From Blautia faecicola (GTDB taxonomy: Bacteria; Bacillota; Clostridia; Lachnospirales; Lachnospiraceae): a stretch of DNA of 64,000 bases. The notes below the pieces were generated by a model. That model searched no databases. It had not been told where the DNA came from and saw nothing but the letters and a program-made list of their open reading frames with translations. The stretch covers positions 1-64,000 of the forward strand of contig NZ_SDKC01000002.1 of NCBI RefSeq assembly GCF_004123145.1, written 5' to 3'. Positions within the stretch are counted from its first letter, which is position 1, and every line of letters starts with the position of its first letter. The translations under genes were made by a program, and so were the position numbers. Of this stretch, positions 39,999 through 49,127 are shown in pieces.

Positions 39999-40001
39999 AG
40001 T

Positions 40002-40754
40002 TTATCCCTCCACTTCCGAGATATGATCCAGTAAACTCTCTACAATAGCCTGTTTATCTGAAAATTCCAACATCTTTCCATCTTTTTGAACGTTGATCTG
40101 GAATTCCATATAGTGATCGCTGGAACCATGCACATACAGATAAATACTATTATCTACGGTATCCCCTTCAAAAGCAGGTTCCACACCATCATAGGTAAAA
40201 TACTCAAATTCTTTATAAGTACCCTCTGTATAATTCCTTTCATCAGCACTAGAGGATTTTGCCAGATCCCAGTCTTCGATGCAGGTAGCAGTTACATAAG
40301 TTGTCCCCAGATCGATCGGAAGATAAAATTTCAGATCCCATACAGCGCCATCGATCTGGCTTAATTTCTGTAGGTTATTCATCGTATCATCACTTCCATG
40401 TGTTTTCAGGTCTCCATACTCCGTTCCATATAACCAGTACTGATCTTTGTCAATATACCCTTCTGACGGTAATCCGGACAGGGTATAGTATGGAATCATG
40501 TCCCTGCTGCCATCGTCTTTATCCCCATAATCACCGAAAGTAAGCGTGGTAACATCCTCTGTATTTCCAAACAGATCAGAAAAACTCTGAATACCCTGAT
40601 CGGCCGTATTTTCTTCATTTTTTGAAACATCAGCTTCATTTTCAGAAGTATCTACTGTTTCTGGTTTGGGTGTTACCTGGGACTGCTGTGTAGTTCCGCA
40701 TCCTGCTACCGTCATGGTCAATAAGCTACATAATACGATCATTCTTTTTTTCAT
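40002..40754 (-). CDS. Lipoprotein of unknown function
   Basis: A 250-residue protein with a lipoprotein signal (KKRMIVLCSLLTMTVAGC, lipobox VAGC), a Thr/Glu/Asn-rich linker, and a mature domain with DLFGNTEDVTTLTFGDYG, QYWLYGTEYG and LPIDLGTTYVTATCIED. Beta-rich; not recognised. AGGAGG precedes the ATG. It overlaps the upstream gene by four bases. Probably extracytoplasmic, perhaps an entry-exclusion or surface factor (inference from position near the T4SS genes only). Confidence 0.75.
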   Translation of the reverse strand: MKKRMIVLCSLLTMTVAGCGTTQQSQVTPKPETVDTSENEADVSKNEENTADQGIQSFSDLFGNTEDVTTLTFGDYGDKDDGSRDMIPYYTLSGLPSEGYIDKDQYWLYGTEYGDLKTHGSDDTMNNLQKLSQIDGAVWDLKFYLPIDLGTTYVTATCIEDWDLAKSSSADERNYTEGTYKEFEYFTYDGVEPAFEGDTVDNSIYLYVHGSSDHYMEFQINVQKDGKMLEFSDKQAIVESLLDHISEVEG

Positions 40755-41215
40755 TTCAATTTCCTCCTATTGTTCTTTGAAATGATCTTTTCCAGCATAT
40801 TCTTGATTGTTTCGTTTCGAACAGCTTGTCCATTCTTTTTGCCATCGTACAGCTGTCCATTACCATCCAAAACATATTCCAAAACTTCGTTCCCATCCGC
40901 ATCGTACAGATGGATCATATATTTTTGTGCCCCGTCCAAAAGATATCCTTGTTCTTCCTGAACAGACCCGTCCTGGTACACCTCATTCCAGATCTCCAGT
41001 TCTTCCTGGGTAAAATCATGGTCAAGGCCTTTCACAAAATTGTTTTCTGTGATCTCATATACGGATCCAAATGCAATCGGCTGATTGGTAACTGTCTGTT
41101 CCGTTTGTTTTTCCGAGCCTTTTGAATGCATGATCTGCACGACTCCGATGCCTGTAACCACACAGGCAAAAAGTAAAATACTAATGATTCGTTTTCTCAC
41201 AATTCTCCTCCTCAT
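40751..41215 (-). CDS. Membrane-anchored extracytoplasmic protein
   Basis: A 154-residue protein with one N-terminal transmembrane helix (IISILLFACVVTGIGVV) and an outside domain containing DFTQEELEIWNEVYQDG and YMIHLYDADGNEVLEYVLDG. ATG at 41215 has weak spacing. A GTG five codons later follows GGAGGAGAATT and may be the true start. Coupled by overlap to the lipoprotein gene. Function unknown. Confidence 0.6.
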   Translation of the reverse strand: MRRRIVRKRIISILLFACVVTGIGVVQIMHSKGSEKQTEQTVTNQPIAFGSVYEITENNFVKGLDHDFTQEELEIWNEVYQDGSVQEEQGYLLDGAQKYMIHLYDADGNEVLEYVLDGNGQLYDGKKNGQAVRNETIKNMLEKIISKNNRRKLK

Positions 41216-41454
41216 ATCTTTTTTTTGCTATATCTATCCCAAACGTTCTTGTTAATTGTGCATACCACATTCGACCCAATACTTCTCCTAAATTTCTATC
41301 TGAGTAATATGTAAAACTGTAGGGTTCTTAAGCAAGTAGTATCTTACTGGCGCATTTCTTGTTTGAGAGAAGAATGTAAGTGGCTGTAGAGAGAAATACT
41401 CGGTTTTTGCGAGTGTTTTTTCGGCATTTTGCCAGATGTTTTTTACAAGAACAT

Positions 41455-41505
41455 AATATCCTGAAAGCCCACGGCTTCAGCCGTGGGAGGATGTCAAAGT
41501 CGCGT
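41455..41505 (+). other. Solitary TnpB guide-RNA-like end, copy 2
   Basis: AAGCCCACGGCTTCAG then CCGTGGGAGGATGTCAAAG: a GC stem with the tail typical of omega RNAs. Same orientation as the copy at 33880-33925, with no tnpB nearby. The rest of 41216-41538 contains no supported gene. Confidence 0.55.
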
Positions 41506-41538
41506 ACTATTTATGAAATTATCCGCCGGATAATTGTT

Positions 41539-42219
41539 TTATGTTGCTCTATTTTTCTTGACTTTTTCGATATTTTGATCAATTTGTTTCGTCAAATCCG
41601 GGGTTATAATCAATCGATTTCCTGCGGGATTTAGGAAAAAACCATGTTCTCCACAAATTTTTCGAAAATCCCGGAAAGACAGTAATACTGGCTTCCATTC
41701 ACCTCTTGATGTATTCCACAAATTAAATTCCTCCAGGTTAGAAAACGCGAGAAATAAAAGGGATGATGTTTCGACCATATGCCTTACCGCACCATATGAG
41801 ATGCGGACACTCTCGGATTCCTCTTTTATCTTTACGGGTATGATAAACTGGCAAGAAGCCAACCTCCATAGATAAGCAACATCTCCATACTGTTTTAATA
41901 ATGCTACAGTTTTGACCATTGCATGATTATAAAAACGATGGGGTAGATTTCTTTTCTCATCCAACAAAAAGTTTTCCTTTTTTTCACCAACGCCAAGCAC
42001 TACTGAAGATGCTCCTGCCGCATAGCATAATGCATAAAACTCAGCAATTTTATAAAATTTTGGATCACTGACCCTTACATTTTCATATTGCTTTGCCATC
42101 TCTGTTGCCTCTTTCGGATCAAGAAACAGCAGACATTCTCCATTTTGAGTGAGAAATGGTTGATTAGTTTTTGTACTTTCAAGAATAAATAGTTTGTTTT
42201 TAAAAATTTCTTCTTTCAT
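41539..42219 (-). CDS. SseB-like protein at the end of the T4SS operon
   Basis: A 226-residue soluble protein. The C-terminal part (LLFLAFSNLEEFNLWNT, then FRDFRKICGEHGFFLNPAGNRLIIT) follows the SseB N-terminal-domain pattern (a Phe-rich strand, Trp, helix, and NPxGxxLxI). The N-terminal half contains GECLLFLDPKEATEMAKQY, another similar block, suggesting two related domains. It overlaps the preceding gene by four bases. Role in conjugation unknown. Confidence 0.6.
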   Translation of the reverse strand: MKEEIFKNKLFILESTKTNQPFLTQNGECLLFLDPKEATEMAKQYENVRVSDPKFYKIAEFYALCYAAGASSVVLGVGEKKENFLLDEKRNLPHRFYNHAMVKTVALLKQYGDVAYLWRLASCQFIIPVKIKEESESVRISYGAVRHMVETSSLLFLAFSNLEEFNLWNTSRGEWKPVLLSFRDFRKICGEHGFFLNPAGNRLIITPDLTKQIDQNIEKVKKNRAT

Positions 42220-43112
42220 GGCACCACATATAACCTGTCTGATGTTGGATCGTAATGAATCGTTATGATCTTCGCCACATTGTCCGGCATGGCGTATGCA
42301 ATCACTCCATCGCCTTCATAAGCATCGTCAGTCACTTCCATGATCTCAATCTGTTTTGCACGCACATTACTTTCGATATCCCCACAGACATTATTTAATT
42401 TATAATCTAATTGTTGTTTTACTTTTTCCAGTGGTGTAAGGTCGACGCCTTCCTTACACAACACTTCTGCATTCATATAACCGCTTGATTCAGATTCAGC
42501 CAAAAGAGTCTCATCATCCACCTGGTTCGTTGAAAATAATCTAGCAAAAACAAACTTTTCGCTATAGTCACTGATATACTCCTCGGTAATTACACCATCC
42601 TTTCTATGGAACATGTGATTTCTGGATCCTTTGATTCCCATATGAATGGACTCCTGATTTTCATCCAGAAAGAATACCAGATCGCCCACTAGAGTCTCGT
42701 TCCATTCGACTGATTGCAATGAGTCAAAGTATTCCTTTAAATTTTCTCCTGGAACAGGCGCATCAACCTTACTGCTTTGGATACAATCTTTTACAAAATC
42801 GGTATCCGAAGCATAGGATGTGCCTTCTTTTTCCATAGCTGTGAGAAAAAGACTCATAAATGCATTAAAATCACCCGTTTCATCTGAGAAAATATCTCCC
42901 CTCTCCTCATTATCCAGATTCGAATTATCCTGCTGTTCTTCTAATGATTTTGCCTCATCTTCACTTAGAACAGGATCCGGAGTAAATACCTGCATGGTGC
43001 CGTATTCTTCAGGTTCTTCTTTTTTATTCTTTAAAACAAGTGTGACCGCTACAGCTACGAATATCGTTGCAAACACAAGAAGTACAAAACACTTTTTAAA
43101 TTTTTTGCTCAT
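42216..43112 (-). CDS. Membrane-anchored T4SS accessory protein
   Basis: A 298-residue protein. The start at ATGAGCAAA (43112) is preferred; GGAGG is 12 bases upstream and the following KKFKKCFVLLVFATIFVAV is a transmembrane anchor. An acidic linker leads to an extracytoplasmic domain (DFNAFMSLFLTAMEKEG, then VGDLVFFLDENQESIHMGIKG). The position after the lysozyme gene, and the single-pass design, fit VirB8- or TcpC-like channel parts, but I see no clear sequence match. Confidence 0.6.
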   Translation of the reverse strand: MSKKFKKCFVLLVFATIFVAVAVTLVLKNKKEEPEEYGTMQVFTPDPVLSEDEAKSLEEQQDNSNLDNEERGDIFSDETGDFNAFMSLFLTAMEKEGTSYASDTDFVKDCIQSSKVDAPVPGENLKEYFDSLQSVEWNETLVGDLVFFLDENQESIHMGIKGSRNHMFHRKDGVITEEYISDYSEKFVFARLFSTNQVDDETLLAESESSGYMNAEVLCKEGVDLTPLEKVKQQLDYKLNNVCGDIESNVRAKQIEIMEVTDDAYEGDGVIAYAMPDNVAKIITIHYDPTSDRLYVVP

Positions 43113-43131
43113 AAAACCGTTAATTCCTCCA

Positions 43132-45747
43132 TCAATGATTTGTCCAGGTAAAATGCATTGGATCGTTATAATATCCTTTCCAATCGCCACCCCAATAAAA
43201 TCCGTGGCTCTTCCATATGGAAACGATCTTCTGATTGATATAGTAAGGACTGGATGGATTCACACCTCCAGTGTAGGTCGCTCCGTTTGCTGCTGCATTG
43301 ATATCAAAGGCGACACCATAGCTATGATGTGACAAATGACCGGTTCCTGACGCCATATATCGCCATTCATAACTTCCTGCAAAAATAACCGGGAATTTTA
43401 ACGCCGCCATTTCATTAAAGCATGCCTGGACATTCCCTGCGATTGCTTTATGGCTCTGGATCGATATGTATCGGACATTTCCTGCTGTATCACAAACAGG
43501 AACGGAAATTGTTGTCAGATATTGTGCCATCTGTGTTTGCGTCGTGGGTGTTCCACCAGGGAAAAGTTGCGCCAGACGGGCACTTCCGTCTCCCAGCGGA
43601 GTAACTACAGTTCCTCCAGCACCACCACTCATCATAGCATTTAAATATTCCTGAGCAAATTGCACACGTTTATCCAGCATAGATCCGTACTCTCCCTTTT
43701 TTGCTGGCATATAATAAGGCTTTTCACTGCAAGCACAAAAGGCTCCGGTTGCTATATCAATGTCCGTTTCTGTTTTCCAGGCTTCAAAGGAAAGATTATA
43801 CTTTGTGGGATAAGCATGCGCACCGGTATATCTGGCAAACGTCCAGTTTGATGGAATATAAACTTCCCATGCGTACTGAAGCTGCGTATTAAGATCATAC
43901 ACATTCATCCCCTTAGATGCAGCCCAGTTGATGATCTTTGTTCTCTGTCCCCCTGTCCATTGCATGATTCCCATGGCATGTCCATTATCATAAGTCGGAT
44001 CCATCGTCGACATTTCCTGTTTAAGGTTTCCAAGTATAGCCGCACACTGAACTGCTCCAAGTCCCTGGCTCTGGAAATACTGACAGATAATCGCAGCATT
44101 ACCGTTTAATGCCGCACTGTTTGCTGTGTTCGTTGTACTTCCTCCGGCACCGGCTAATAAAAGCATAATAAATACCCCTACAATCACGATTCCGCTTCCC
44201 AACAACAAGAGTGCACCGCTCAAACTTCCAAACACTGCAATCAACATTTTTTCCAGGTTGTCACTAGCCGTATCTTTGATCTTTTGCGTTGCTTTCTTCT
44301 TTGCCTGTTTAGAACTTTTCCATCTATCTGCTACTGATTCCTTGTTTTTTTTAAGAGCCTGTTTCCGATCCGTCTTTTTTAGACTTTTCTCCTCTCCCGC
44401 CCTTCTAAGATTGTCTGATTTTTTTTCCTTCTTATGTTCTTCCTGAGCCTTTTGTTTCTTAGTGTCCCGTTTGTTTTTTAAGATAAGATCTATTCCTACT
44501 TGCTTTGCTTTTTGGAAGTTCTGTTCCTGGTTCCATACATCTTCTTCTTCCGCATCCAGTTCCTTACCAGCATATTGATACTCTTTTTTTAGTGCAGCTG
44601 AAACAAGTTTTGCTCCATTTACCACTCGGAGAGTACCTCTTCCTACAGAAACTCCTTTTTTTCCTGCCAATTTTCCATTGACTTTCACTTTTGCATTCTT
44701 TTTTTCCGTTCTTATCTTTTGCCTGGCTAACAGATCACCAAAGCTTTCACTATTAGAAAGAGAAACAACAATGTTTTTTGCACCTGGTATCCGTTGATTT
44801 TTTGAGTCTGTTTTCATACCTGTGTCTGGCTTTCCGAGCTTTCCTGTTCCTTTTACCACACGCACGGAACGAGTCCTCTCACCTGCCGGTGTAAAAACCG
44901 TTGCCAGAGTCCTATTTTCTTGGACAGACCGGGCATGTTTATTCTCAATCCTTTTATCAAAACTCTCCGTCCCTGTTCTCACATGCTTACGTGATATCGA
45001 TACACTTTTTACAGATGGTGTGTCGCGGTATCCTACTGAAACTCTTTTTGCTGGATATTGTCGCTCCTGTGTTCCTCTTACCGTGCGTGAAGACTGCTGT
45101 ATACGATCCGCAGTAGTTCTAACACTCTTACTTGGCATGGATTCTTTTTGTGTGTCCGTTCGTACCGTTACAGAGTGTACCGTTGGAGTTACGGCAACTG
45201 CCCGTGGTTGATTTTCAGTTGGTATCGAGGTACGCACCCGGACACTCGGCAAAGCTTCTTTATCTGAACCAGTACGCAATGTTGATGTTTCTGTTCGCAC
45301 CCGGACTGCATGTACTGTTGGAGTTACTGTAGCAGTATGCGGACGTATCCCATTATCTGTGAGGTAACTTCTGGCATTTACAGCTATATGTACGGAAGAA
45401 CCAGCTGGCCGTTCCGGTACGGTATCGACCACGACATGCTCAGAACCGGCATGCAATCTGGTGGACGGATACATTGAATTAACCGGTACATGTGGCGTTC
45501 CGGATGAAGGGAAATATCCATGATTTACTATCGTTGGAATCTGCGCACGAGCAGATACCATGGATGGATAGGGACTTCCACTTTCTATGCGGGAAGAATT
45601 ATCACCCGATACATGCGCCGATTGGGAGGATCTGGTTGTGGAATGATTTTCCTGTATTCTTTTCGTGCTTATTTCAGAGTCAGCGAAGGCTTTCGTGTTT
45701 TTTTCTCTTTTCGATCCACGGATACTACCTTCTGTTCTTACTGCCAT
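43132..45747 (-). CDS. T4SS peptidoglycan hydrolase: lysozyme plus D,D-carboxypeptidase, with long basic tail
   Basis: An 871-residue VirB1-like protein. Residues 1-500 are an Arg/Lys/Ser/Thr-rich, apparently disordered region with repeats of VTPTVHxVxVRT. One transmembrane helix lies at about 505-540. Outside it is a phage-tail-type lysozyme domain (GLGAVQCAAILGNLKQEMS, GHAMGIMQWTGGQRTKIINW), then a peptidase M15/VanY-like domain with HLSHHSYGVAFDIN and YNDPMHFTW (zinc ligands His, Asp, His). It opens the cell wall for the mating channel. Two-enzyme hydrolases are normal in Gram-positive T4SS; the 500-residue basic cytoplasmic tail is not. Confidence 0.9.
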   Translation of the reverse strand: MAVRTEGSIRGSKREKNTKAFADSEISTKRIQENHSTTRSSQSAHVSGDNSSRIESGSPYPSMVSARAQIPTIVNHGYFPSSGTPHVPVNSMYPSTRLHAGSEHVVVDTVPERPAGSSVHIAVNARSYLTDNGIRPHTATVTPTVHAVRVRTETSTLRTGSDKEALPSVRVRTSIPTENQPRAVAVTPTVHSVTVRTDTQKESMPSKSVRTTADRIQQSSRTVRGTQERQYPAKRVSVGYRDTPSVKSVSISRKHVRTGTESFDKRIENKHARSVQENRTLATVFTPAGERTRSVRVVKGTGKLGKPDTGMKTDSKNQRIPGAKNIVVSLSNSESFGDLLARQKIRTEKKNAKVKVNGKLAGKKGVSVGRGTLRVVNGAKLVSAALKKEYQYAGKELDAEEEDVWNQEQNFQKAKQVGIDLILKNKRDTKKQKAQEEHKKEKKSDNLRRAGEEKSLKKTDRKQALKKNKESVADRWKSSKQAKKKATQKIKDTASDNLEKMLIAVFGSLSGALLLLGSGIVIVGVFIMLLLAGAGGSTTNTANSAALNGNAAIICQYFQSQGLGAVQCAAILGNLKQEMSTMDPTYDNGHAMGIMQWTGGQRTKIINWAASKGMNVYDLNTQLQYAWEVYIPSNWTFARYTGAHAYPTKYNLSFEAWKTETDIDIATGAFCACSEKPYYMPAKKGEYGSMLDKRVQFAQEYLNAMMSGGAGGTVVTPLGDGSARLAQLFPGGTPTTQTQMAQYLTTISVPVCDTAGNVRYISIQSHKAIAGNVQACFNEMAALKFPVIFAGSYEWRYMASGTGHLSHHSYGVAFDINAAANGATYTGGVNPSSPYYINQKIVSIWKSHGFYWGGDWKGYYNDPMHFTWTNH

Positions 45748-45768
45748 TTTCTTCCTCTCTTTCTGAAC

Positions 45769-46275
45769 TTAGTTAAAACATCCGGGCAGCACTGAAATCT
45801 TGATGCACTGACCAGGCTGTACCTGTCCGTAAGTACCCTTATCGATATACAAAAGGCATTTATAGCCGGTAGAAGTATCTTCTCCTTCTATCGGATAAAA
45901 TTTTCTCGATTCTGGTCCCGTCGTTGGTGATGTTTCATAATAAATTTCTACTTCCCTTTTCTTTATTATCCTTGCCTCAACAAAAAACTTACTTCTCTCC
46001 CGTTTTCCGTTCAGCCAGTGCAGGGACTCTGACAAAAGAACCCCTGCAAGAACAAGAAGAATGCCAATATCAGCGATATATGAGAGTGGATCAATCTTTG
46101 AACAAGCTAACACCAAAAAGAATAGGAACGTAGCGAAAAGCAGAAGTCTTCGCATGTTGTTATTCTTATTGTATTGTTTTATACGATCCAGGCATTCTTT
46201 ATCGGAGTATTCCCGGATGCAGAGATTTTCTTTGTCATTTTGTGTAAAGTATACTTTTCCTTCAATCATTCTCAT
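45769..46275 (-). CDS. T4SS-associated membrane protein with two helices
   Basis: A 168-residue protein with two close transmembrane segments (RLLLFATFLFFLVLACS and ADIGILLVLAGVLLSESL, about 45-90) and a C-terminal beta-rich domain (YKCLLYIDKGTYGQVQPGQ). I start at the ATG at 46275, five bases after GAGAGTGG; a GTG three codons earlier is possible. It lies between the VirB4 and hydrolase genes and is not recognised. Confidence 0.6.
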   Translation of the reverse strand: MRMIEGKVYFTQNDKENLCIREYSDKECLDRIKQYNKNNNMRRLLLFATFLFFLVLACSKIDPLSYIADIGILLVLAGVLLSESLHWLNGKRERSKFFVEARIIKKREVEIYYETSPTTGPESRKFYPIEGEDTSTGYKCLLYIDKGTYGQVQPGQCIKISVLPGCFN

Positions 46276-46301
46276 TTTGTCCACTCTCTTTCAAATGCAT
46301 T

Positions 46302-48728
46302 TTAGTTTTCTGCCGTCGTGTTGATCAGCTGATAGATCATAGAATCCCGCGGATAAACGTTATCAAACGGCAGACATGTCTTTCCGTTATAAATAAGACC
46401 ACATCCAGGTTCGGCATTATTCACATAATCCAGCTGCGCATCTGACATCTGCAAAAGTTCTCCTAACGTATCCCTGTCAAATTTTGCCAAAGACATCATC
46501 ATAATAAAAGAAGAGTTATTAATGATATTTCTGGAGTCCACACTTCTTAACAAGTCTTCTGTATTTTGCATGATGCCTGTTGGTACACCTTTCCATTTCC
46601 TTGCTCTCTTCCATATTTCCATAAGGAAAGAAGATGCACTCTTGGAACGCAGCAACAGATAGAATTCATCAATATAGAAGTGTGTCCAGACATTTCCTTT
46701 GCTTCCATTTTCGATCATCTTGTTCCAGATATCGTTCAAACATACGAAAAGTCCAAGATCTTTCATTCCGCCACCTAGATCCTTGATGTTATATGCAACA
46801 ATCGGTGCGTTTGTTTCTACATTAGAACGATGTGAAAATGTAGATAAGGATCCGGATGCATAGATCTCGATCACATCTGCAATGTTCTTTGCTTCCGGTT
46901 CTGGCTGATTTTGCAGCTCTTTATACAGATTCATAAGAGTTGGTGCTGCACTCTTGTCACAGGTGACAGGATTTCCAGAGGCACGAAGTTGTTCCATATG
47001 CTGCAGGTATCCGATGTAGATATTTTTTACACATCGGTCAATAATGGATTTTTCTTTTGGCTCAATCGTCCTTTCTCTTCCGTACATAATTTCAATCATA
47101 CTAATGATATAATTTGCTTTCATGGTCAGGGAATCGTTATCTCCTGCATAATTGATATCCATATCCAGCGGATTTACAAATTTCTTTGAATTCGTAGAAA
47201 GATCAATTACCTCTCCACCAAGTGCCTTAACCATTGGCGAATATTCATTTTCCGGATCGATGATAAAGATCTGATTATTTTTTCCTCTCAAGAGAACATT
47301 GTAGATCTCGGATTTCGCAGCCATACTTTTACCGGATCCAGACTCTCCAAAGATTAATCCATTGTAATTTCTTCCACTTAAACGGTTGTACATAATAACG
47401 CTTTTTGTGATTCGGTTCTGTCCATAATAGACACCGTTCTTCTGGAAGAGTTCCTGGGAACTGTATGGCAGAAAGATGGAGCTGGACTCTGTTGTTAACA
47501 TACGGTCTACATATAACTTATTGATACATAATGGCAACGTAGAGTTAAAACCAACTTCCTGCTGATAAAGCAAGGGACGAATTGGTGCATTATATTTTCT
47601 TGAGATACTCTTTACCAGTCTGGTAGCCTCTTCAAGCTGTTGTAAAGATTCACCAAAAACTACAACTGTAAAAGTCACATAATACAATCGCTGATCACGC
47701 GTTACCATATCTTCCATCAAGGTGGTCGTCTGTTCCTGAGATCGGTACAATTCCGGAGAAATAAGCTGTGTAGAATATCCCTCCTGACCTGCCTTCTTTT
47801 GTGCTTCAGATATCCTTGCATTTAAGGAAAGCATATGATCCCTTACCTTTTTTAACGCAGCTGCCTGTTCAATTGGATTATAATTCACAGAGATCATCAG
47901 ACTATGCGGAATATCCGTAAGGTCATTCATAAAATCGGTAGAAAGCCATGTAGGCACACGCTGCAGATATAGTGTCCTTGCAAAGGTTTCTCCTATTGTA
48001 AAATGATTTCCCTTAAAGCTCATACCGCATGGTGCAACTGCCTCTTTTGATGTTCCTCCCGTGTTATACATCTCCTGCAGATCAAATGTCGGATTTCCAT
48101 CTTTATCCACCGAATTCTCAAAAACAGTTGATCCGTCCTGATTATAAATACTTTGCAGATTGCGAAGCCTTTCTTCTAAAGACATGGGAACTGTCCGGCT
48201 TCCAGGAAGGATTCGACGAAGGGAAGCATCGATCTCGTTGTCAATACTATCCAAAACCTGCATCGCGTGTGATACGTGATCATCTTTTACAGACACTACA
48301 CACATTTTTTCCTGGGAAAGGTTGTTTCTTCCTTTAGCTACCCTGTCTAAAAGAATCGTATTCAACTCTTGCCGGTATTTGTTCAGGCCATCCTTTTGCG
48401 GTTCAAAACGGATTGTGTTTAAGAAAGTACGCCGGTCCGTAGGCTTGTTCCGGATAAAGATCTGAAATTGCGCATTTTCCGGAAAGGAATTCAAAAACAT
48501 TCCATAGGTACGGAATATTGCAAGCTGCTGTTCTTCCGGAGCAATTTTAAAATTGACGTCTTCTAACAGATAAGCCCGTGTGAAAGTGCCAGGTTCTGTT
48601 TCAATCACTCCATTGTCATATACCTGTTCATATGGAATGCTTTCCAGAACAGTTTTTGGAAGTTTGTTTTTTTTAACAAATCCAGAGAATTTTTTTAATA
48701 AACTATCTGATATATTTAAAGTACTCAT
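46302..48728 (-). CDS. VirB4/TraE-type T4SS ATPase
   Basis: An 808-residue ATPase that energises pilus/channel assembly. The N-terminal VirB4 region has PYEQVYDNGVIETEPGTF and YLLEDVNFKIAPEEQQLAIF. Walker A is GESGSGKSMAAKSE (about 458-471), Walker B NVWTHFYIDEFYLLL (about 690), and RKWKGVPTGIMQNTEDLL is the conserved motif after it. The length matches Gram-positive VirB4 proteins (TcpF/TraE type). GGAGA lies before the ATG. Downstream of PrgI by 13 bases. Confidence 0.95.
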   Translation of the reverse strand: MSTLNISDSLLKKFSGFVKKNKLPKTVLESIPYEQVYDNGVIETEPGTFTRAYLLEDVNFKIAPEEQQLAIFRTYGMFLNSFPENAQFQIFIRNKPTDRRTFLNTIRFEPQKDGLNKYRQELNTILLDRVAKGRNNLSQEKMCVVSVKDDHVSHAMQVLDSIDNEIDASLRRILPGSRTVPMSLEERLRNLQSIYNQDGSTVFENSVDKDGNPTFDLQEMYNTGGTSKEAVAPCGMSFKGNHFTIGETFARTLYLQRVPTWLSTDFMNDLTDIPHSLMISVNYNPIEQAAALKKVRDHMLSLNARISEAQKKAGQEGYSTQLISPELYRSQEQTTTLMEDMVTRDQRLYYVTFTVVVFGESLQQLEEATRLVKSISRKYNAPIRPLLYQQEVGFNSTLPLCINKLYVDRMLTTESSSIFLPYSSQELFQKNGVYYGQNRITKSVIMYNRLSGRNYNGLIFGESGSGKSMAAKSEIYNVLLRGKNNQIFIIDPENEYSPMVKALGGEVIDLSTNSKKFVNPLDMDINYAGDNDSLTMKANYIISMIEIMYGRERTIEPKEKSIIDRCVKNIYIGYLQHMEQLRASGNPVTCDKSAAPTLMNLYKELQNQPEPEAKNIADVIEIYASGSLSTFSHRSNVETNAPIVAYNIKDLGGGMKDLGLFVCLNDIWNKMIENGSKGNVWTHFYIDEFYLLLRSKSASSFLMEIWKRARKWKGVPTGIMQNTEDLLRSVDSRNIINNSSFIMMMSLAKFDRDTLGELLQMSDAQLDYVNNAEPGCGLIYNGKTCLPFDNVYPRDSMIYQLINTTAEN

Positions 48729-48741
48729 TCCTATTCTCCTA

Positions 48742-49116
48742 TTATCGATGTGCTGGATACTGTTCGGATGTTATGATCTTTTTCTTTTTTTCCTTTGTTT
48801 CGTCCTTTAAGTATTCTGCACTATCGATTCGTTCATACTTTCTTTGCCGAGGGGAAAGAAGCATGGAACGTACTACCTGGATCACAAAAGTTTCCATCCG
48901 CATTCCATACACGGATACCCACCCGATCAGGATCATCGGAAGCATCAAAAAAACTGCGATCATACACTGATTTGCAAAGTCTGTTGGAATCAACAAAGCA
49001 ATTGGAGCTGCATATGCGATCCCGATACTTAAAACAATAATCTGTCTAGTTGTTACCAGACCAAATAATTTAGGTTCATAGTCCCTAATATCTTTTGTCA
49101 TTTCTACTTCTACCAT
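48742..49116 (-). CDS. PrgI-family T4SS membrane protein
   Basis: A 124-residue protein with two transmembrane helices. The N-terminus (TKDIRDYEPKLFGLVTTRQ) is the signature of PrgI-like proteins that precede VirB4 in Firmicute conjugation operons (VirB3-like role). AAGGAG is placed correctly before the ATG. Gaps of 11-13 bases on both sides show one operon. Confidence 0.9.
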   Translation of the reverse strand: MVEVEMTKDIRDYEPKLFGLVTTRQIIVLSIGIAYAAPIALLIPTDFANQCMIAVFLMLPMILIGWVSVYGMRMETFVIQVVRSMLLSPRQRKYERIDSAEYLKDETKEKKKKIITSEQYPAHR

Positions 49117-49127
49117 TTATCTTCTCC

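Noticed and set aside
44126-45795. Several plus-strand frames opposite the basic tail of the lysozyme gene
   Set aside because: Shadow frames of a low-complexity Arg/Lys/Ser/Thr region with no ribosome sites.
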